Of a DNA stretch of 64,000 bases, positions 25,016 through 34,755 are shown in pieces. Source of the DNA: JAAXKN01 sp036261625 (lineage in GTDB: Bacteria > Bacteroidota > Ignavibacteria > Ignavibacteriales > SURF-24); the NCBI GenBank assembly GCA_036261625.1, contig DATAKL010000001.1, forward strand, positions 124,001-188,000, written 5' to 3'. The first letter of the stretch is position 1, and each line of letters opens with the position of its first letter. A model generated the notes under the pieces. The model ran no database searches. It was not told the origin of the DNA and saw only the letters and a list, made by a program, of their open reading frames with translations. The position numbers and the translations under genes are program-made.

Positions 25016-25413
25016 GATTAGACTATAAATTTGGATACAAACAGTAATTAAGTTAAAAAGAAATATATTAACAAGAAACAACTAAACCAAAAAGCCGGGA
25101 TGAGTAAGTGGACTTGGCCGGGAATATAAGATTTGTCAGAGATGTCAAAAAAATGCCGCCTGTTTCAGGGGCGGCATATTGAGACTCCCTTTTGAGCATT
25201 AACTGAAAAGGAGTCATCTTTTATTATAGAGATGTAATCAGGTCCCTCGCCTGGAGAACCGTTTTAGATCACTTTTCCTGAAAGCATTTTAATAAATCTA
25301 AACTGATAAAGCAATAATTTTTAAGCTTTATTTGTCTGTTATTTCCGGATTGTGATCTGTCTCAAACTTTCACGGCCATACCCGTGTGAGATAACTCACA
25401 ATAGAGCTTTTCG
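25016..25413. other. intergenic region between moeA and the NapH-like gene
   Basis: About 400 bp. It contains two successive hairpins: an imperfect one with arms GACTCC (25183-25188) and GGAGTC (25210-25215), and a strong minus-strand terminator at 25147-25178. The segment 25016-25140 should hold the moeA promoter. I looked for a molybdenum-cofactor riboswitch and did not find its helices. Confidence 0.4.
25147..25178 (-). terminator. minus-strand terminator
   Basis: On the minus strand ATGCCGCC...GGCGGCAT (arms 25153-25160 and 25170-25177) is followed by TTTTTTTGAC. It lies about 235 bases past the NapH-like stop and ahead of moeA, separating the two transcription units. Confidence 0.75.
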
Positions 25414-27372
25414 CTATATATTCTTTTCTTCCTCATCTATTTTAAGCTCCGAAGCTTTAATGGTTTTCCCCTCCGGTTTTATGTGGAAAGGATTCGGAAC
25501 GTCCATTGTCTCTGTGTCACTTGTAAAGACTCTGAGCACGGGTTTTAGAAGAGCCTTTTTAATATTTTCCGCATTTGTTATTTCCGGATCAAAAAAAACT
25601 ATGGCGATTGGACCATTCAGATATCTCGTGGAGAAGCGGACTATCCCCTCGTCAGCCGAAAGGTGGCTTGTAAGAGAACTGAAGCGCTGCCTGAGCATGG
25701 GGTTTGCAGCCTCGGGCATCGGGAAAATGAACGCATGAAGCTGCTTTTCTTCATATTCCTCATAGCCGTTGAACATCCTGTCGTATAGCCTGAATATTCT
25801 CTTTTTGTAATCCGGTACTGAAAGCCTTCCAAGCTCCCGGCCCTCGTCATAAGTTTCAAAACCGGTTTTCACATTCCGAACAAGTTCTCCAAGCTGAACC
25901 TCAACTTCATCCTGCTCAATTTTCTGTCTGATTTTGCCGGGATGGGTCTTTGAGGCATCAAAAAAAACAGTCAGCACTACAGGCTCACCGTAACGGGTCT
26001 CAAAGCCGTATATGCCGTTATCCTCTTTTAATGCAGCAGTAAGGTAGATAAAGTCATAAATGTCGAATAGATGATTGACACCAACCTGATAGACTGAAAG
26101 ACCCGTTAAGGACGGATCTTTAATTGGGCGGATCTCCTGCTTTAATGGGCTAAAGAGCGAAGCCTTTACTTTCTGTTCTGAAATCCTGGCCGGGTCATAG
26201 TAAATTTTAACTGCATGCGCGCTTGCCCAGGTATCAAGGCCTACGATGCCTTCAACAGCCTCAAGCCTGCCTTTCAAGGCCATGGAACTGCTGTAGCATT
26301 TTACATTCTTCAGCCCTGAGCGTTCATATGAAGCCACGCTTGAGGCCGAAGCATAATCTCCCCAGCGCTCAGAAATGGTTGTAAAATTAAGTCTGCCTGA
26401 AGCTCCAAGACTTAAGAAAAGGATCGCCGCGAAAGCCGCAGGAGCAAGATGCCTGAAGCTCTTCCTGCCGCTGATCGAAAGAGTATTCTTTACCGGACAA
26501 GTGCTGAGGCAGTCGCTGCAGAGATTACAGTCAATGTGGTTTACCTTCTCATAACTTGAAATTGTGATACCCTGAGGGCACTTCCTGTTGCACAGGCCGC
26601 AAGATGTGCACCTTTGGGCATTTCTTGTAACCTTGGGAAGAGGGCTAATGAAACTCCTCATGAGGCCAGGCTCCGTAACTAAACCTGAAACGGCCAGTCC
26701 CCCCACTAGCCATGCATAACTCAGATCAGGGATAAAATACTTTATAATTATAAATATTATTATCACACTGCCTGAGCCGACTATATTCATAAATATATTG
26801 CTGAGGGCACCCAGCGGACAAAGGTATCTGCACCAGAAGAGTCTCAGGAAGAGGGATCCCGCCACGGCAAGAATAAATGCCGGAATGGAGAAATAAAGGA
26901 CTGTGTCGGCATTCCCGAACAGGCTGGCAGAAGCAAAATACGGGTCAAACTCCTTGCAGAAAAGTTCGCTTGAAGTCATTGTAAAGTAAAGTGCCAGAAA
27001 AAGAATTACGTACTTTAGTGACCGCATAGGACGGTCCAGCCACAGTGGCATCTCCCGCCTGATCTTTAACTTATCACCCAGACGCCCCAGCCATTCTGAA
27101 ACAGAGCCAATTGGGCAGGCAAAACTGCAGAAGAGTTTTCCTACGAGGAGCACGCCAATTAAAAGACCGATGCCAAGTGCAACCTGCACCTCCCCCATCG
27201 TACATGCCATGGTGCCCTGGTTCAGCTTGCTCATTAAAGAAGCGACTCCCCCATAGGGGCAATATTTTTCAAAATCGGCGGCATACCCCTTGTCGAAAGC
27301 AGGTCTTATTGCCACATAGCCCACCAGTCCCAGAAAAACCACCTGAAATAAGAGCCTTATCCTGTTTTTCAT
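25414..27372 (-). CDS. NapH/FixG-like polyferredoxin membrane protein with HMA-like C-terminal region
   Basis: 652 aa. The N-terminal half has about six membrane helices and the paired FCSFACPIGSVSEW and CRYLCPLGALSNIF motifs of the NapH family, then two [4Fe-4S] motifs (CTSCGLCNRKCP at about 260 and CNLCSDCLSTCP at about 283). These proteins pass electrons across or along the membrane. After a further helix (about 310-330), the second half is unusual: KNVKCYSSSMALKGRLEAVEG followed by VKIYYDPARISEQKVKASL looks like a heavy-metal-associated (HMA) ferredoxin-like fold, and a second such pattern may lie near IAIVFFDPEITNAENIKKAL. Last gene of the TonB receptor unit. Confidence 0.8.
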   Translation of the reverse strand: MKNRIRLLFQVVFLGLVGYVAIRPAFDKGYAADFEKYCPYGGVASLMSKLNQGTMACTMGEVQVALGIGLLIGVLLVGKLFCSFACPIGSVSEWLGRLGDKLKIRREMPLWLDRPMRSLKYVILFLALYFTMTSSELFCKEFDPYFASASLFGNADTVLYFSIPAFILAVAGSLFLRLFWCRYLCPLGALSNIFMNIVGSGSVIIIFIIIKYFIPDLSYAWLVGGLAVSGLVTEPGLMRSFISPLPKVTRNAQRCTSCGLCNRKCPQGITISSYEKVNHIDCNLCSDCLSTCPVKNTLSISGRKSFRHLAPAAFAAILFLSLGASGRLNFTTISERWGDYASASSVASYERSGLKNVKCYSSSMALKGRLEAVEGIVGLDTWASAHAVKIYYDPARISEQKVKASLFSPLKQEIRPIKDPSLTGLSVYQVGVNHLFDIYDFIYLTAALKEDNGIYGFETRYGEPVVLTVFFDASKTHPGKIRQKIEQDEVEVQLGELVRNVKTGFETYDEGRELGRLSVPDYKKRIFRLYDRMFNGYEEYEEKQLHAFIFPMPEAANPMLRQRFSSLTSHLSADEGIVRFSTRYLNGPIAIVFFDPEITNAENIKKALLKPVLRVFTSDTETMDVPNPFHIKPEGKTIKASELKIDEEEKNI

Positions 27373-27470
27373 CTGAAGCTCTCCAAAGCAGAATTTATTT
27401 TTCTATATTTACATATTTACAGATCCTTTGTCAATTTCTTTTCTCACGCATCCGGGAATAGAAAGAACAT

Positions 27471-28934
27471 CTAGAAAGAATTTAATCTTACTGCTGCCGA
27501 AGCGCTAAAATGATTTCTTGAATAGTCAACGTAGCCCGATGGCGCCTCATTCCCATACCCGGCCATAAAATCTATTTTTGTCTCCTTAAAAATATTTATG
27601 GCAGCACCAATTACTGCAGACTTAAGTGCAACGCTCTTCCCCCCGGAAATAAGATCCACCTGCTTTCTTCCCAGGCTGTATCCGGCTCTTAAGTAAAAAT
27701 CGTTCAGCAGCCTGTATTCAGCACCCAGGCGGACATTGTTATTCAAGCCTGATACACTATTGAATTTAACATCAATATATTTTGATGAATCGGCTTTAAT
27801 CAGTTCTGCTTCATAATCAATTCCAAGCAGCAGGTCAAGGGGCTCAATTTTGTATGTTGTTCCTGCTCCGAGCGTGGTTCTCCTTAGATTCCACTCCCAC
27901 AGCAGCAGGCCGGATCCTGAATTTTTAGTCCAGGAATCTTTCTGAAGATAACTGAATTCTCCTCCAATTATAAGGTTGCACAGAGGTGTATATTTAGCCC
28001 GGAATTCCAGGTAATAATTTTGAAAATCCGCGAAGCTTTCTTCAAATTCTTTAAGGCCATTTGAGGGAACCAGAAACTTCGTTTCGGAAAGTGCAAATTC
28101 AGCTTTTACTGCGCCTTCCAAATTTTCCGCAGGACTGTATAGTATTTGTGAGGCAAACTTCCGACCTTGTTTTCTTATTTTCTCCTTTACAACTGCCCGC
28201 CTGAGATAAGTAGAATAATTTTCACCACGGTAGTTAAATATTTCAACTTCGCCCTGACTCAGTTCATCCTTCATTTCCAGCGATTCCTGAGTGTCGAGAA
28301 GTTCAAAATCCAGACCCAGCACCAGGCCATTTGTAAGTTTGTATGCAAGGCCCAGTTTTCCGTCTACATCCCTGTAAAGCGTCTTAGCGGCAGAATAGAC
28401 ATTTTTCAGGCCGTCCATGAGCCTGTAACCGGCCTCCAATCCTGTAAAAAGCCCGGGCAGAAGTTCGTAACTATAAATAAAGCCCACGCCCGGGCCGTCG
28501 TACCTGAAATTCCCCTTTGTTGTATCGGTAATGAAAAAAGCCTCGCCGCCATAAGGGTTGTATTCAAGCGACCTGTAGACATCGTTCCTGGCCTCGTAGG
28601 AATAGAAAGCCCTGCCAAGGAATGTTCCGCTTTCTCCCAGCGGCTTTACGCCTGTAAAGGAAATCCCGTCTTTATCTTCACTTTCGCAATCGTAAGGGCG
28701 CTTATATTCCCCCCAGAGCCTGTCGAATGAGGGAGTGATTCTTTGCCAGGTTTCCTTTTCATCCTTTATCAGCCATGCAGGATTACCGCCAAAGTCATAA
28801 GGATTAAGCGAGTTATCCCTGTCATCAAGCCCGTACTTTATTCCGCCCAGTGACATTATTCTCAGGTTCTGAGCCTGGATAAAAGGCGCAAATACGAGCA
28901 GAAAAACAGACGCTGTTAAAAGATTCTTAAACAT
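27471..28934 (-). CDS. outer-membrane beta-barrel protein
   Basis: 487 aa from the ATG at 28934 (MFKNLLTASVFLLVFAPFIQAQ), with a clear signal peptide cleaved after AQA/AQ. The remainder is alternating amphipathic strands with many Tyr/Gly (for example GLVLGLDFELL, LYLEFRAKYTP-like, NNVRLGAEYRL) and an aromatic C-terminus (AAVRLNSF) typical of an outer-membrane barrel. Probably the DUF6850-type partner seen downstream of DUF4876 lipoproteins in Bacteroidota, but that identification is from context. The stop of the DUF4876 gene lies 15 bases upstream. Confidence 0.75.
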   Translation of the reverse strand: MFKNLLTASVFLLVFAPFIQAQNLRIMSLGGIKYGLDDRDNSLNPYDFGGNPAWLIKDEKETWQRITPSFDRLWGEYKRPYDCESEDKDGISFTGVKPLGESGTFLGRAFYSYEARNDVYRSLEYNPYGGEAFFITDTTKGNFRYDGPGVGFIYSYELLPGLFTGLEAGYRLMDGLKNVYSAAKTLYRDVDGKLGLAYKLTNGLVLGLDFELLDTQESLEMKDELSQGEVEIFNYRGENYSTYLRRAVVKEKIRKQGRKFASQILYSPAENLEGAVKAEFALSETKFLVPSNGLKEFEESFADFQNYYLEFRAKYTPLCNLIIGGEFSYLQKDSWTKNSGSGLLLWEWNLRRTTLGAGTTYKIEPLDLLLGIDYEAELIKADSSKYIDVKFNSVSGLNNNVRLGAEYRLLNDFYLRAGYSLGRKQVDLISGGKSVALKSAVIGAAINIFKETKIDFMAGYGNEAPSGYVDYSRNHFSASAAVRLNSF

Positions 28935-28949
28935 CCGGTTTTCACCCAA

Positions 28950-30041
28950 CTATTTCTGGTATCCCGGCGTGGGATAAGGCAGAATTTCCCAATCAAGTTG
29001 ACTGTTATTTGTATCCTCGCCGGCTTGTCTGCGCTGAATAGATTTTCCGCTATAGCTTGGAGGAGAAATAGTATAACCTCTGTCTATTCTGGAATCCAGC
29101 GTTTTGGCCGTTTTGCTATCGGTCTGAAACTCAACTCCGTCCAGAACGGTTGAGATGTCTATGCCATCGGTTAAGGTTTGATCCCTCCCGTCAGAAATTA
29201 CAATTACATCATTATTAAGTGCCATCATAAAATCCACAGCTTTATCTGATTTCATATTAAGAATGTTTGGAACGTTAGGGTTTTCAAATTCTTTGGAATC
29301 GAACTGGTCATAAAATTCCCAGTCGGCATTTGAAAGATCAATGCTCGCAGCGCATTCATTCTTATGATTATAAGCATATTGTGCCAAAACAAGAAATTTC
29401 TTGGGCGGGAAAGGATAGTTCCTTTCTCCCGGGTTACCCGGAAACTTATAAGCATATGACAAGCCGTCAATGTCCCCGTCGTTATCCTGATCTACTCCAG
29501 CGGTAGTGGAGCCTGTAAAGCGCATGACCATCATTCCGTCCAGGTATTTAACGCTGTCGCTGGAGTTATAGAGTTCAATGAACTGATCCTTAAAATATTT
29601 CAGGCCATTTGAAGACGATCCAGCCTGATAAATTTCATTTATTGCTATGCCTGAGTTTGAGGTTGGCTGGGCATAAATTGTATCCACTGCCGCTTTCTCA
29701 GGTGATATTGCAATTGAAAGCCTGGTTCCAACAAGTGTGATTGAGGCATCCAGCGGGTGCTGCATTCTCACAGAAACGTCATAAACCGCGCTCGGCAGGC
29801 CGGTTAATTCCAGCACTCCGTTTGCATCTGTATTTTTAACCTGCATGCCATACTCTGAGCTTAAGATTACCTTGGCATTTGCCATAGGGACGTAGTGTGC
29901 AATGGAATCCTGAGAGTCGTTCCAGTAGGCTTTAATAGTCAATTGCGATCCGCCGTCCGGCGTAACGGGAGCTTTTTCACTGTTGCAGCCCTCCATAAAA
30001 ATAAAAAGAGCCAGTGCCGCTAAGAATATTATCTTTTTCAT
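28950..30041 (-). CDS. DUF4876 lipoprotein
   Basis: 363 aa. Signal peptide with lipobox FMEGCNSE (Cys19). Residues about 30-125 form a carboxypeptidase-regulatory-like beta-sandwich (ANAKVILSSEYGMQVKNTDANGVLELTGLP), then INEIYQAGSSSNGLKYFKDQFIELYN opens a lamin-tail-like domain characteristic of DUF4876. These lipoproteins pair with TonB receptors as surface components. It follows the receptor by 3 bases, giving tight co-expression. Ligand unknown. Confidence 0.85.
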   Translation of the reverse strand: MKKIIFLAALALFIFMEGCNSEKAPVTPDGGSQLTIKAYWNDSQDSIAHYVPMANAKVILSSEYGMQVKNTDANGVLELTGLPSAVYDVSVRMQHPLDASITLVGTRLSIAISPEKAAVDTIYAQPTSNSGIAINEIYQAGSSSNGLKYFKDQFIELYNSSDSVKYLDGMMVMRFTGSTTAGVDQDNDGDIDGLSYAYKFPGNPGERNYPFPPKKFLVLAQYAYNHKNECAASIDLSNADWEFYDQFDSKEFENPNVPNILNMKSDKAVDFMMALNNDVIVISDGRDQTLTDGIDISTVLDGVEFQTDSKTAKTLDSRIDRGYTISPPSYSGKSIQRRQAGEDTNNSQLDWEILPYPTPGYQK

Positions 30042-30044
30042 TGT

Positions 30045-32687
30045 TTATTCCTTGTTAAAAAAGTTGTCTAGAATACAGCTGAATTCAATTCCGTAAAACA
30101 AATCCGGATTTCTTGCAGACTCACTAATTGCTGCAGGTGTAATGTAAGACCTGGAAATTGCAGGATCATCCAGGAGATTGTCTACGTAAAAAGATATTTC
30201 AGCACCCTTAAAAAGGGATTTGCTGATGTTTATATTAAGAAGCCATTTCCCGTCCTTGTGTACAATTCTGCGCTGGAAATCATAGTTGATTTTGCCGCTT
30301 TCAGTCAAAAGGTTGTAGTCTTCATACTCCTGATCCAGTGATTGCACATTTTCAAACAGTAACTGTTCGGCCCTGAGTGTCACCCAAAGTCCAAGAGGCG
30401 GCATGGTATACTTCAGGTAATAATTAATTTGAAGCCTGTCGTTCCAATGGGTGCCCGGCTTATAAGCAAAGGCCATCAAAGTATCGATGTTTACTCCGGA
30501 AGGCTTATAGTTCGGTATCCGTCCTTTTGATATGTCGGGATAGAAGTCGTAGCCTGTAACACCTGTTCCCGAATTTTGATTGTAATAGGACCCTGTAACC
30601 ATAAAGCTCATATTAAGAGGTTTAATTTTTCCCGTTCTTAGAGTAAACTCCAGCCCCTTTGAAATTGTCCAGCCCAGATTCTCCTGCAGATAATAATCAT
30701 CTATGAAATAAGCCGTCAGCTTCCCGTTGTTATTTAGAACTGTGGTTACCGGCTGCATCTGTGATTCATTTTCATTTTTTCTTTCCTTGTAGTAGGCTGA
30801 AAAAGTAGTTCCCAGGAAATTAAAAAAACTGTGGTCGTAGGATACCTCAAACTGCGACACCCTGAACCCCTTCAAATCCGGCGCTCTCCGGTTCATAATA
30901 TAATAGTAAGTTTTCCCGTCTAACGGATTTCTCCAGTCACCGTATGTTGGAGGAACATAAATTGCACTCATTGCGGGCGACTTGGTGGTTATTCCAGCAC
31001 TAAACCTCAGCTGGCTGTAGTGTGAGAAATAAACCATAAAGTTCATTCTGGGATTTAAGAAAGAGCCCCGGCGGGATCTGACTATGTCACCATCACCTAA
31101 AATGCCTTTAAGGTTAAATTCGTATGGACGGTTCATTTCATATCTTAAACCAAGAGTCAGGCTAAAGTCGAACAGACTGTGCCAGGTCATTTTATTCTGC
31201 GCATAGAGGCTTAAGAGCGCCTGCCCCGGGATGTCGTCAAACCTATAGGATCTTTTTGGGGAATCAGCTCCGTAGTAGTTAAGCACTGAATCGAGCATGA
31301 TGCCTTCACCCGTATTGGCATTATACTCTACTTCAGTGCCCAGCATGAGGTTATGTACCAGGTTCCCGGTAAAATAAATCTTATTCCATTCAAGTCTCCC
31401 CCCCAGATTCCATTCACTCCCCCTGGTCTCCAGCTTTCCGATGTAAGAAGAAACCGTATCACCGCCTGGAAGAACCACCAGTTCGAAATTAAGCTTTGAC
31501 TTCATCGAATTTTCTCTTCTTAAGTTCAGGTATGAATTGTACTCCAGGGAAGAGGTGCCTTCTTCAAAAGTATATTTTCCCCAGCCCGAATATCCAACGT
31601 AATAGCCCCGGTTATAGTTTTTTGTCTGCATTATGTCCCCTTTGGGTGCTTCCTCATCAAAAGGCATCTGTGCCTGCAGCTTATTGTTAAACTTCAGGCG
31701 GCCCTTAAAGGCAGAAGCCGAGAAAATGCTTTGTGCACTAAGGCGGGTATATTCATCCCCCTGTTTTCTTAAATCCCTTTCGCTCCTTGCGGCATTCAGG
31801 TTATAGCTGAGGATACCGGAGGCCAGATTAAACCCGCCCCCAAGGTTAGCTTCCCTTGTATCGGGATTGTTTTTAATTTTAAGACGGTTGGGCTGAGGAC
31901 CGCTCTTGGTTTTTACGTTTATTACCCCTTCAGTCATATCTCCGTATCTGACAGAAGGAAGTCCCGTAATAACTTCAATCGACTCGATGTTATCGGCAGG
32001 TATGGTCCTCAGGTCGGCTCCTCCGCCCAAATTCGAACTTCCGGTACTGGAGTTATACATTCTTTCGTACTGGAGGTTGGCATTGTTTGAAACCGGCGCT
32101 CCGTCCACCAGTATGAGTGTCCCGAAAGCAGAATTTAGATCCTGTTCGTCACCCCTAATTGCAGCCTGGCCGGTTTTTCCTATTCCCGGGTTATCGGTTA
32201 TCTGTACGCCCGGAACGAGATCCAGAACGTCCTTCAGGCTTGAGGCCTGGTAGTGTTCAATTTCACCGCTGGTGATCAGGGTTTTTGTTACAACATCTGT
32301 CGGCAGAAGGCCTGTTTCAGCCAGAACTTCAATTCCCCCTATCTGAAAAGAAGAAGACTTGAGAAAGAAATTAATTTCTGAAGCTTTTCCCGCCTCAGCA
32401 ACTACATTTTTTACAGAATACTCATATCCTAAATAAGAAGCCCTGAGGGTGTACAGGCCAGGTTTTACATTTTGAATTAAATAGCTGCCGCCCATTCCGG
32501 CCTCCGAACCAATGCCGTTTTCCAGAATAACTACGTTTGCTCCTGGAAGGGCATCACCTTTTTCATTTCTGACAATGCCTTTCAAGGAAGCCAAACCGGC
32601 CCTTACGTTTTGCGCAAAGACAGGCGGCTGAAAATAAATCAGAATTAATAATACAGTAACCTTAAAGAAGATTCTTATAATCTTCAT
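30045..32687 (-). CDS. TonB-dependent outer-membrane receptor with carboxypeptidase-regulatory-like domain
   Basis: 880 aa. Signal peptide ends at PPVFAQ. CarboxypepD_reg-like domain (about 30-110: LKGIVRNEKGDALPGANVVI), TonB plug (about 125-260: SSLKDVLDLVPGVQITDNPG, SAFGTLILVDGAPVSN, IESIEVITGLPSVRYGDMTEGVINVKT split over the plug end) and a 22-strand-type barrel ending in an aromatic-rich strand. It heads a four-gene unit with DUF4876 lipoprotein, barrel and NapH/HMA-like protein. The metal-handling look of the last gene suggests a metal, metallophore or haem ligand, which is inference. Confidence 0.92.
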   Translation of the reverse strand: MKIIRIFFKVTVLLILIYFQPPVFAQNVRAGLASLKGIVRNEKGDALPGANVVILENGIGSEAGMGGSYLIQNVKPGLYTLRASYLGYEYSVKNVVAEAGKASEINFFLKSSSFQIGGIEVLAETGLLPTDVVTKTLITSGEIEHYQASSLKDVLDLVPGVQITDNPGIGKTGQAAIRGDEQDLNSAFGTLILVDGAPVSNNANLQYERMYNSSTGSSNLGGGADLRTIPADNIESIEVITGLPSVRYGDMTEGVINVKTKSGPQPNRLKIKNNPDTREANLGGGFNLASGILSYNLNAARSERDLRKQGDEYTRLSAQSIFSASAFKGRLKFNNKLQAQMPFDEEAPKGDIMQTKNYNRGYYVGYSGWGKYTFEEGTSSLEYNSYLNLRRENSMKSKLNFELVVLPGGDTVSSYIGKLETRGSEWNLGGRLEWNKIYFTGNLVHNLMLGTEVEYNANTGEGIMLDSVLNYYGADSPKRSYRFDDIPGQALLSLYAQNKMTWHSLFDFSLTLGLRYEMNRPYEFNLKGILGDGDIVRSRRGSFLNPRMNFMVYFSHYSQLRFSAGITTKSPAMSAIYVPPTYGDWRNPLDGKTYYYIMNRRAPDLKGFRVSQFEVSYDHSFFNFLGTTFSAYYKERKNENESQMQPVTTVLNNNGKLTAYFIDDYYLQENLGWTISKGLEFTLRTGKIKPLNMSFMVTGSYYNQNSGTGVTGYDFYPDISKGRIPNYKPSGVNIDTLMAFAYKPGTHWNDRLQINYYLKYTMPPLGLWVTLRAEQLLFENVQSLDQEYEDYNLLTESGKINYDFQRRIVHKDGKWLLNINISKSLFKGAEISFYVDNLLDDPAISRSYITPAAISESARNPDLFYGIEFSCILDNFFNKE

Positions 32688-32803
32688 ACCTTTTTACCGG
32701 ACTCCCCACGACACATTTGAAAAAAGTTTCCGGAAACTTACAAGAATTCTGCTTCGGGTACAAATGGAATTTTTCTTTTAAGCAGGCTAAAGGTAAAAGA
32801 ATA

Positions 32804-32828
32804 GCCGGGCACACGGTCTGTGTCCGGC
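32804..32828. terminator. terminator between the hydrogenase locus and the TonB unit
   Basis: Imperfect hairpin GCCGGGCACAC...GTGTCCGGC. Minus-strand transcripts leaving the hydrogenase gene at 32878 run into TATTCTTTTACC after it. It marks the likely end of the ten-gene hydrogenase locus. Confidence 0.6.
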
Positions 32829-32877
32829 CTTCTTCTTTCCTTTAAGTAATTGGAGGTCACTTTTATAAAGGATACTT

Positions 32878-34755
32878 TTAAGCTATAAATTTGCCGCGTT
32901 TTACGTATTGCGTATGCAGCAGGTGATGCGAAAGTTCACTGCAGGGGCCTTCAGTCAGGAAATTCTCATAAATATATTTTACGTACGGGTTTTCATGCGA
33001 TTTCCTGAGGCTGAGCGATTCATCTTCCTTATAGATCGCCTCAGCACGTTTTTTCCTGATCTCCTCCGAGGTCGGTATAGGCTGCCCTCCGCCGCCAAGA
33101 CATCCGCCGGGGCATGCCATGATCTCAACAAAGTGCACGTCGCTGAGCTCCCCTTTCCTAAGCATTTCCATAACTTTCTTTGCGTTTGCAGTTCCGTGTG
33201 CAACAACAAACTTCAGATCCACGCCTTCAAGGAAACTGTATTCAGGCTTTAAGCCTTCAAGCTTAACAGAGGCCTGTTTGATTCCTTCGAAGCCGCGGCA
33301 GGGCGTGATGTTTAGATTTTTGAAGGGCACTTCCCTTCCTGTTACAAGCTCGTAGACTGTTCTTAAGGCTGCCTCCATGACGCCGCCCGTAGCGCCAAAA
33401 ATAAGCCCTGCCCCCGAGGCATCTCCGAAAGGCTCGTCGAAGTGGCTCTTGGGCATTTCAGGCAGGTATATGCCGGCCTCCTTAATCATCTGTGCCAGTT
33501 CACGCGTGGTCAGGCCGTAGTCCACATCCTTAAAGCCTGATGCCCTCATCTCGGGGCGGTTGCATTCAAATTTCTTTGCCGAACACGGCATAAGGGCAAC
33601 CGAGACAATGTCAGCCGGATCCAGGCCTGTCTCCTTGGCATAGAATGTCTTAATTACGGCACCAAACATCTGCTGAGGCGACTTTGCAGTTGAGAGGTAA
33701 TCCAGATACTCCGGATAGAAGTGCTCGATAAACTTCACCCAGCCTGGCGAGCAGGAAGTAAACTGCGGAAGCTTTACCGACTCATCGCCCAGTACAATAG
33801 CCTTCTTAAGGCGGTTTAAGAGTTCTGTGCCCTCTTCCATTATGGTGAGGTCCGCCGTAAAGTTCGTATCGAATACCCTGTCAAAGCCTATCCGGCGGAG
33901 TGCCGTATTGAGTTCCCCGGTCAGTGAATGCCCGGGTTCTAAGCCGAACTCCTCTCCTATTCCGGCTCTTGGACTTGGCGCCGTCTGGATTACAACGTGT
34001 TTATTCGGGTTGTCGATTGCAGCCCAGAGGTCGTCTGAAGAATCATTTGCCCTTAAGGCTGCCGTAGGACATCGGTTAATGCACTGCCCGCAGTTAATGC
34101 AGATTACATCGGCCAGCGGCTTGTCGAAGAATGTTCCAATATGAGTATCATGCCCGCGGTTTATTGCCTCAAGAACACCTACTTCCTGAAGATCAATACA
34201 AGTTCTTACGCATCTTTTGCAGAGGATACATTTGCTCATATCCCTTACTACTGAAGCCGATGAATGGTCTGTTTCATAACGGGGCTTTTCCACATGCCCG
34301 AAATTATACTGGTCCACTCCGTATTCTTTTGCAAGCTTCTGAAGTTCGCAGTTCTGGTTCCTGAAGCAGGAATAGCACTCGCCGTAATGCTCGCTTAGGA
34401 GGAGGTCAATTATGTGCCGCCTTGCCTTACGCACCATAGGTGTTGAAGTATGTATCTTTATAGGAGCAGTTATCGGATAGGTGCAGGAGGCCTGCAGAGT
34501 GCGCATGCCCTCAACCTCAACAACACAGATGCGGCAGACGCCTGCAACACACAGGTCGTCGTGGTGACACAATGTAGGAATGTGGATCTGGTTTTCCCTG
34601 CAGGCTTCCAGAATAGTTGTGCCGAGTGGAACTGAAACCTTCTTCTCGTTGATTTCAATTGAGACAGTTCCGCCGATTGTATGGATATCTTTCGGCTTTT
34701 CAACCACGTGGGGCTTCTGACTTACGGGTACTCTGGATTTATCTTTACTTTCCAT
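32878..34755 (-). CDS. hydA: [FeFe]-hydrogenase-like catalytic subunit, L1 cysteine variant
   Basis: 625 aa from ATG 34755 (GGAGG seven bases upstream). Order as in HydA/HndD: [2Fe-2S] (TLCHHDDLCVAGVCRICVVEVEG), His/Cys [4Fe-4S] (HYGECYSCFRNQNC), two ferredoxin clusters (CILCKRCVRTC, CINCGQCINRCP), then the H-cluster domain. L2 is MPCSAKKFE and L3 is MACPGGCLGGGGQP. L1, usually TSCCPGW, reads TSCSPGW: Cys335 matches the proton-relay Cys299 of Clostridium CpI, while Ser336 (TCG, 33748-33750) replaces the Cys300 ligand of the [4Fe-4S] subcluster. It overlaps the NuoF-like gene by 11 bases. It may be a hydrogenase with Ser ligation, or an altered electron-transfer protein. Confidence 0.88.
   Translation of the reverse strand: MESKDKSRVPVSQKPHVVEKPKDIHTIGGTVSIEINEKKVSVPLGTTILEACRENQIHIPTLCHHDDLCVAGVCRICVVEVEGMRTLQASCTYPITAPIKIHTSTPMVRKARRHIIDLLLSEHYGECYSCFRNQNCELQKLAKEYGVDQYNFGHVEKPRYETDHSSASVVRDMSKCILCKRCVRTCIDLQEVGVLEAINRGHDTHIGTFFDKPLADVICINCGQCINRCPTAALRANDSSDDLWAAIDNPNKHVVIQTAPSPRAGIGEEFGLEPGHSLTGELNTALRRIGFDRVFDTNFTADLTIMEEGTELLNRLKKAIVLGDESVKLPQFTSCSPGWVKFIEHFYPEYLDYLSTAKSPQQMFGAVIKTFYAKETGLDPADIVSVALMPCSAKKFECNRPEMRASGFKDVDYGLTTRELAQMIKEAGIYLPEMPKSHFDEPFGDASGAGLIFGATGGVMEAALRTVYELVTGREVPFKNLNITPCRGFEGIKQASVKLEGLKPEYSFLEGVDLKFVVAHGTANAKKVMEMLRKGELSDVHFVEIMACPGGCLGGGGQPIPTSEEIRKKRAEAIYKEDESLSLRKSHENPYVKYIYENFLTEGPCSELSHHLLHTQYVKRGKFIA

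Noticed and set aside
25016..25413. Molybdenum-cofactor riboswitch before moeA
   Set aside because: Only two simple hairpins were found, one of them a minus-strand terminator; the multi-helix riboswitch core is not visible.
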